Of a stretch of DNA of 64,000 nt, positions 63,601-64,000 are shown piece after piece. The position numbers and the translations under genes were made by a program. The notes under the pieces were generated by a model that was given only the letters and a program-made list of their open reading frames with translations, was not told the DNA's origin and searched no databases. Position 1 is the first letter of the stretch, and the number at the start of each line of letters is the position of its first letter. Origin of the DNA: Liolophura sinensis (lineage: Eukaryota; Mollusca; Polyplacophora; Chitonida; Chitonidae); the NCBI RefSeq assembly GCF_032854445.1, contig NC_088302.1:21401788-21465787 (forward strand), read 5' to 3'.

Positions 63601-63720
63601 GAAGGTCAGCATTTAAAACATGGAGATAATATATTGACTTCTCCTCCGATATAGTTAATAAACTAGCTGAGGACAATTTCAAAGAAATCTTCTTCGGAGA
63701 ATTATACTAAAGAATTCCAA
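60640..63720 (+). mobile_element. Decayed Jockey/I-superfamily LINE: leader, ORF1 and endonuclease
   Basis: 60640-61190 resembles an untranslated leader ('caagcttgtcgtaaaagtcg'). 61310-61990 is an ORF1 remnant: KKLRSGDILIECF, then RFTMKKSGNIIKLSTYLLTF, ELYIPNLTRCFN, and CCHC knuckles after a frameshift near 61840 (CFWCSSEGHD, SSRDCP). The endonuclease starts near 62569 (IIQWNC, stop, GLKANFIEI), continues ALCLQETHL, a stop near 62870, MGDFNSHNPLWGS at 62944 and GNGTYSAI. 63190-63425 is the linker (RWKFNKADW, PWYDKDC). The reverse transcriptase is not present: a V-SINE breaks the element at about 63721. Multiple stops make it inactive. Confidence 0.85.
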
Positions 63721-63830
63721 AGTGAGTGAGTGGGTGCTTGGGGTTTAATGTCGTACTGGAAAAAAATTTTCCAGTCATATGATAACGAACTTGTAAGAAG
63801 CAAGAGACAGCCACCTGACATACAGTATAA
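63721..63830 (-). repeat. V-SINE-like element (family 2) inserted in the LINE
   Basis: Antisense end 'gtgagtgagtgggtgcttgg' followed by 'ggtttaatgtcgtac' and 'cagtcatatgataacgaac'. It ends the recognisable LINE sequence. Confidence 0.8.
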
Positions 63831-64000
63831 GAGGTTGCTTTGGCAGTTATAATCAGTAAGTATTATTCATATGAAAGCTTCAGCCTGACAAACATTTTTT
63901 TTGTTTTAACAATAATGTGCTTCAAAAAACACAGGGGTAAATAAACCATGCATGACCAAGTCACTCAAGCATGCTATTTTACCCTGTAGGAGTATCACTC

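Overview
This 64 kb window is animal nuclear DNA. It has spliced genes with long introns, GT-AG splice sites, and a very high load of short interspersed repeats and minisatellites. The dominant repeats are a tRNA-headed SINE ending in (AAATA)n and a V-SINE ending in a 'gacgttaaacccc' tail. Together with the abundance of acatgtat-type words they point to a mollusc, most likely a bivalve. That placement is inference from repeat style. Two 200-base runs of N (7570-7769, 60300-60499) show it is a scaffold of joined contigs.

Region 1 (1-16 kb): a near-identical block of about 6.6-7.6 kb occurs twice in direct orientation (1-7569 and 9214-15803). It carries the 3' exons of a CCDC134 gene, encoding a secretory-pathway protein with a basic C-terminus. 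The second copy has all six predicted coding exons (7968-13368). The first shows only the last four (550-4151) because the window begins inside it. The copies differ by a few percent, by a minisatellite of 17 versus 5 units, and by small indels. Either this is a real tandem duplication or two haplotypes were placed in series; the N gap at the junction favours checking the second.

Region 2 (19.8-35.3 kb, minus strand): a complete RECQL5 DNA helicase gene in 12 coding exons. Their summed length is 2913 nt, which gives 970 residues and a stop. All helicase motifs, the zinc module, the KIX-like RNA polymerase II-binding region and the C-terminal SRI domain are present. Its 3' end faces the CCDC134 genes. 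Exon 8 is followed by five tandem copies of its own 3' half and splice donor, and exon 9 holds a coding minisatellite.

Region 3 (35.3-60 kb): mostly non-coding and repeat-rich. It holds a possible divergent first exon next to the RECQL5 start, several weak orphan exon candidates, a decayed Ty3/Gypsy element (about 46.9-49.97 kb, minus), arrays with 21-, 41- and 24-bp units, and a probable first coding exon of a type II membrane protein at 58997-59084.

Region 4 (60-64 kb): the second N gap, flanked by the same 18 bases on both sides; (AT)n tracts; and a decayed Jockey/I-like LINE on the plus strand (5' leader, ORF1 with zinc knuckles, endonuclease), cut at 63.72 kb by a V-SINE.

No true tRNA or rRNA gene, CRISPR array or bacterial-type feature was seen. 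Positions of dispersed repeats are good to about 10-20 bases unless target-site duplications are given.
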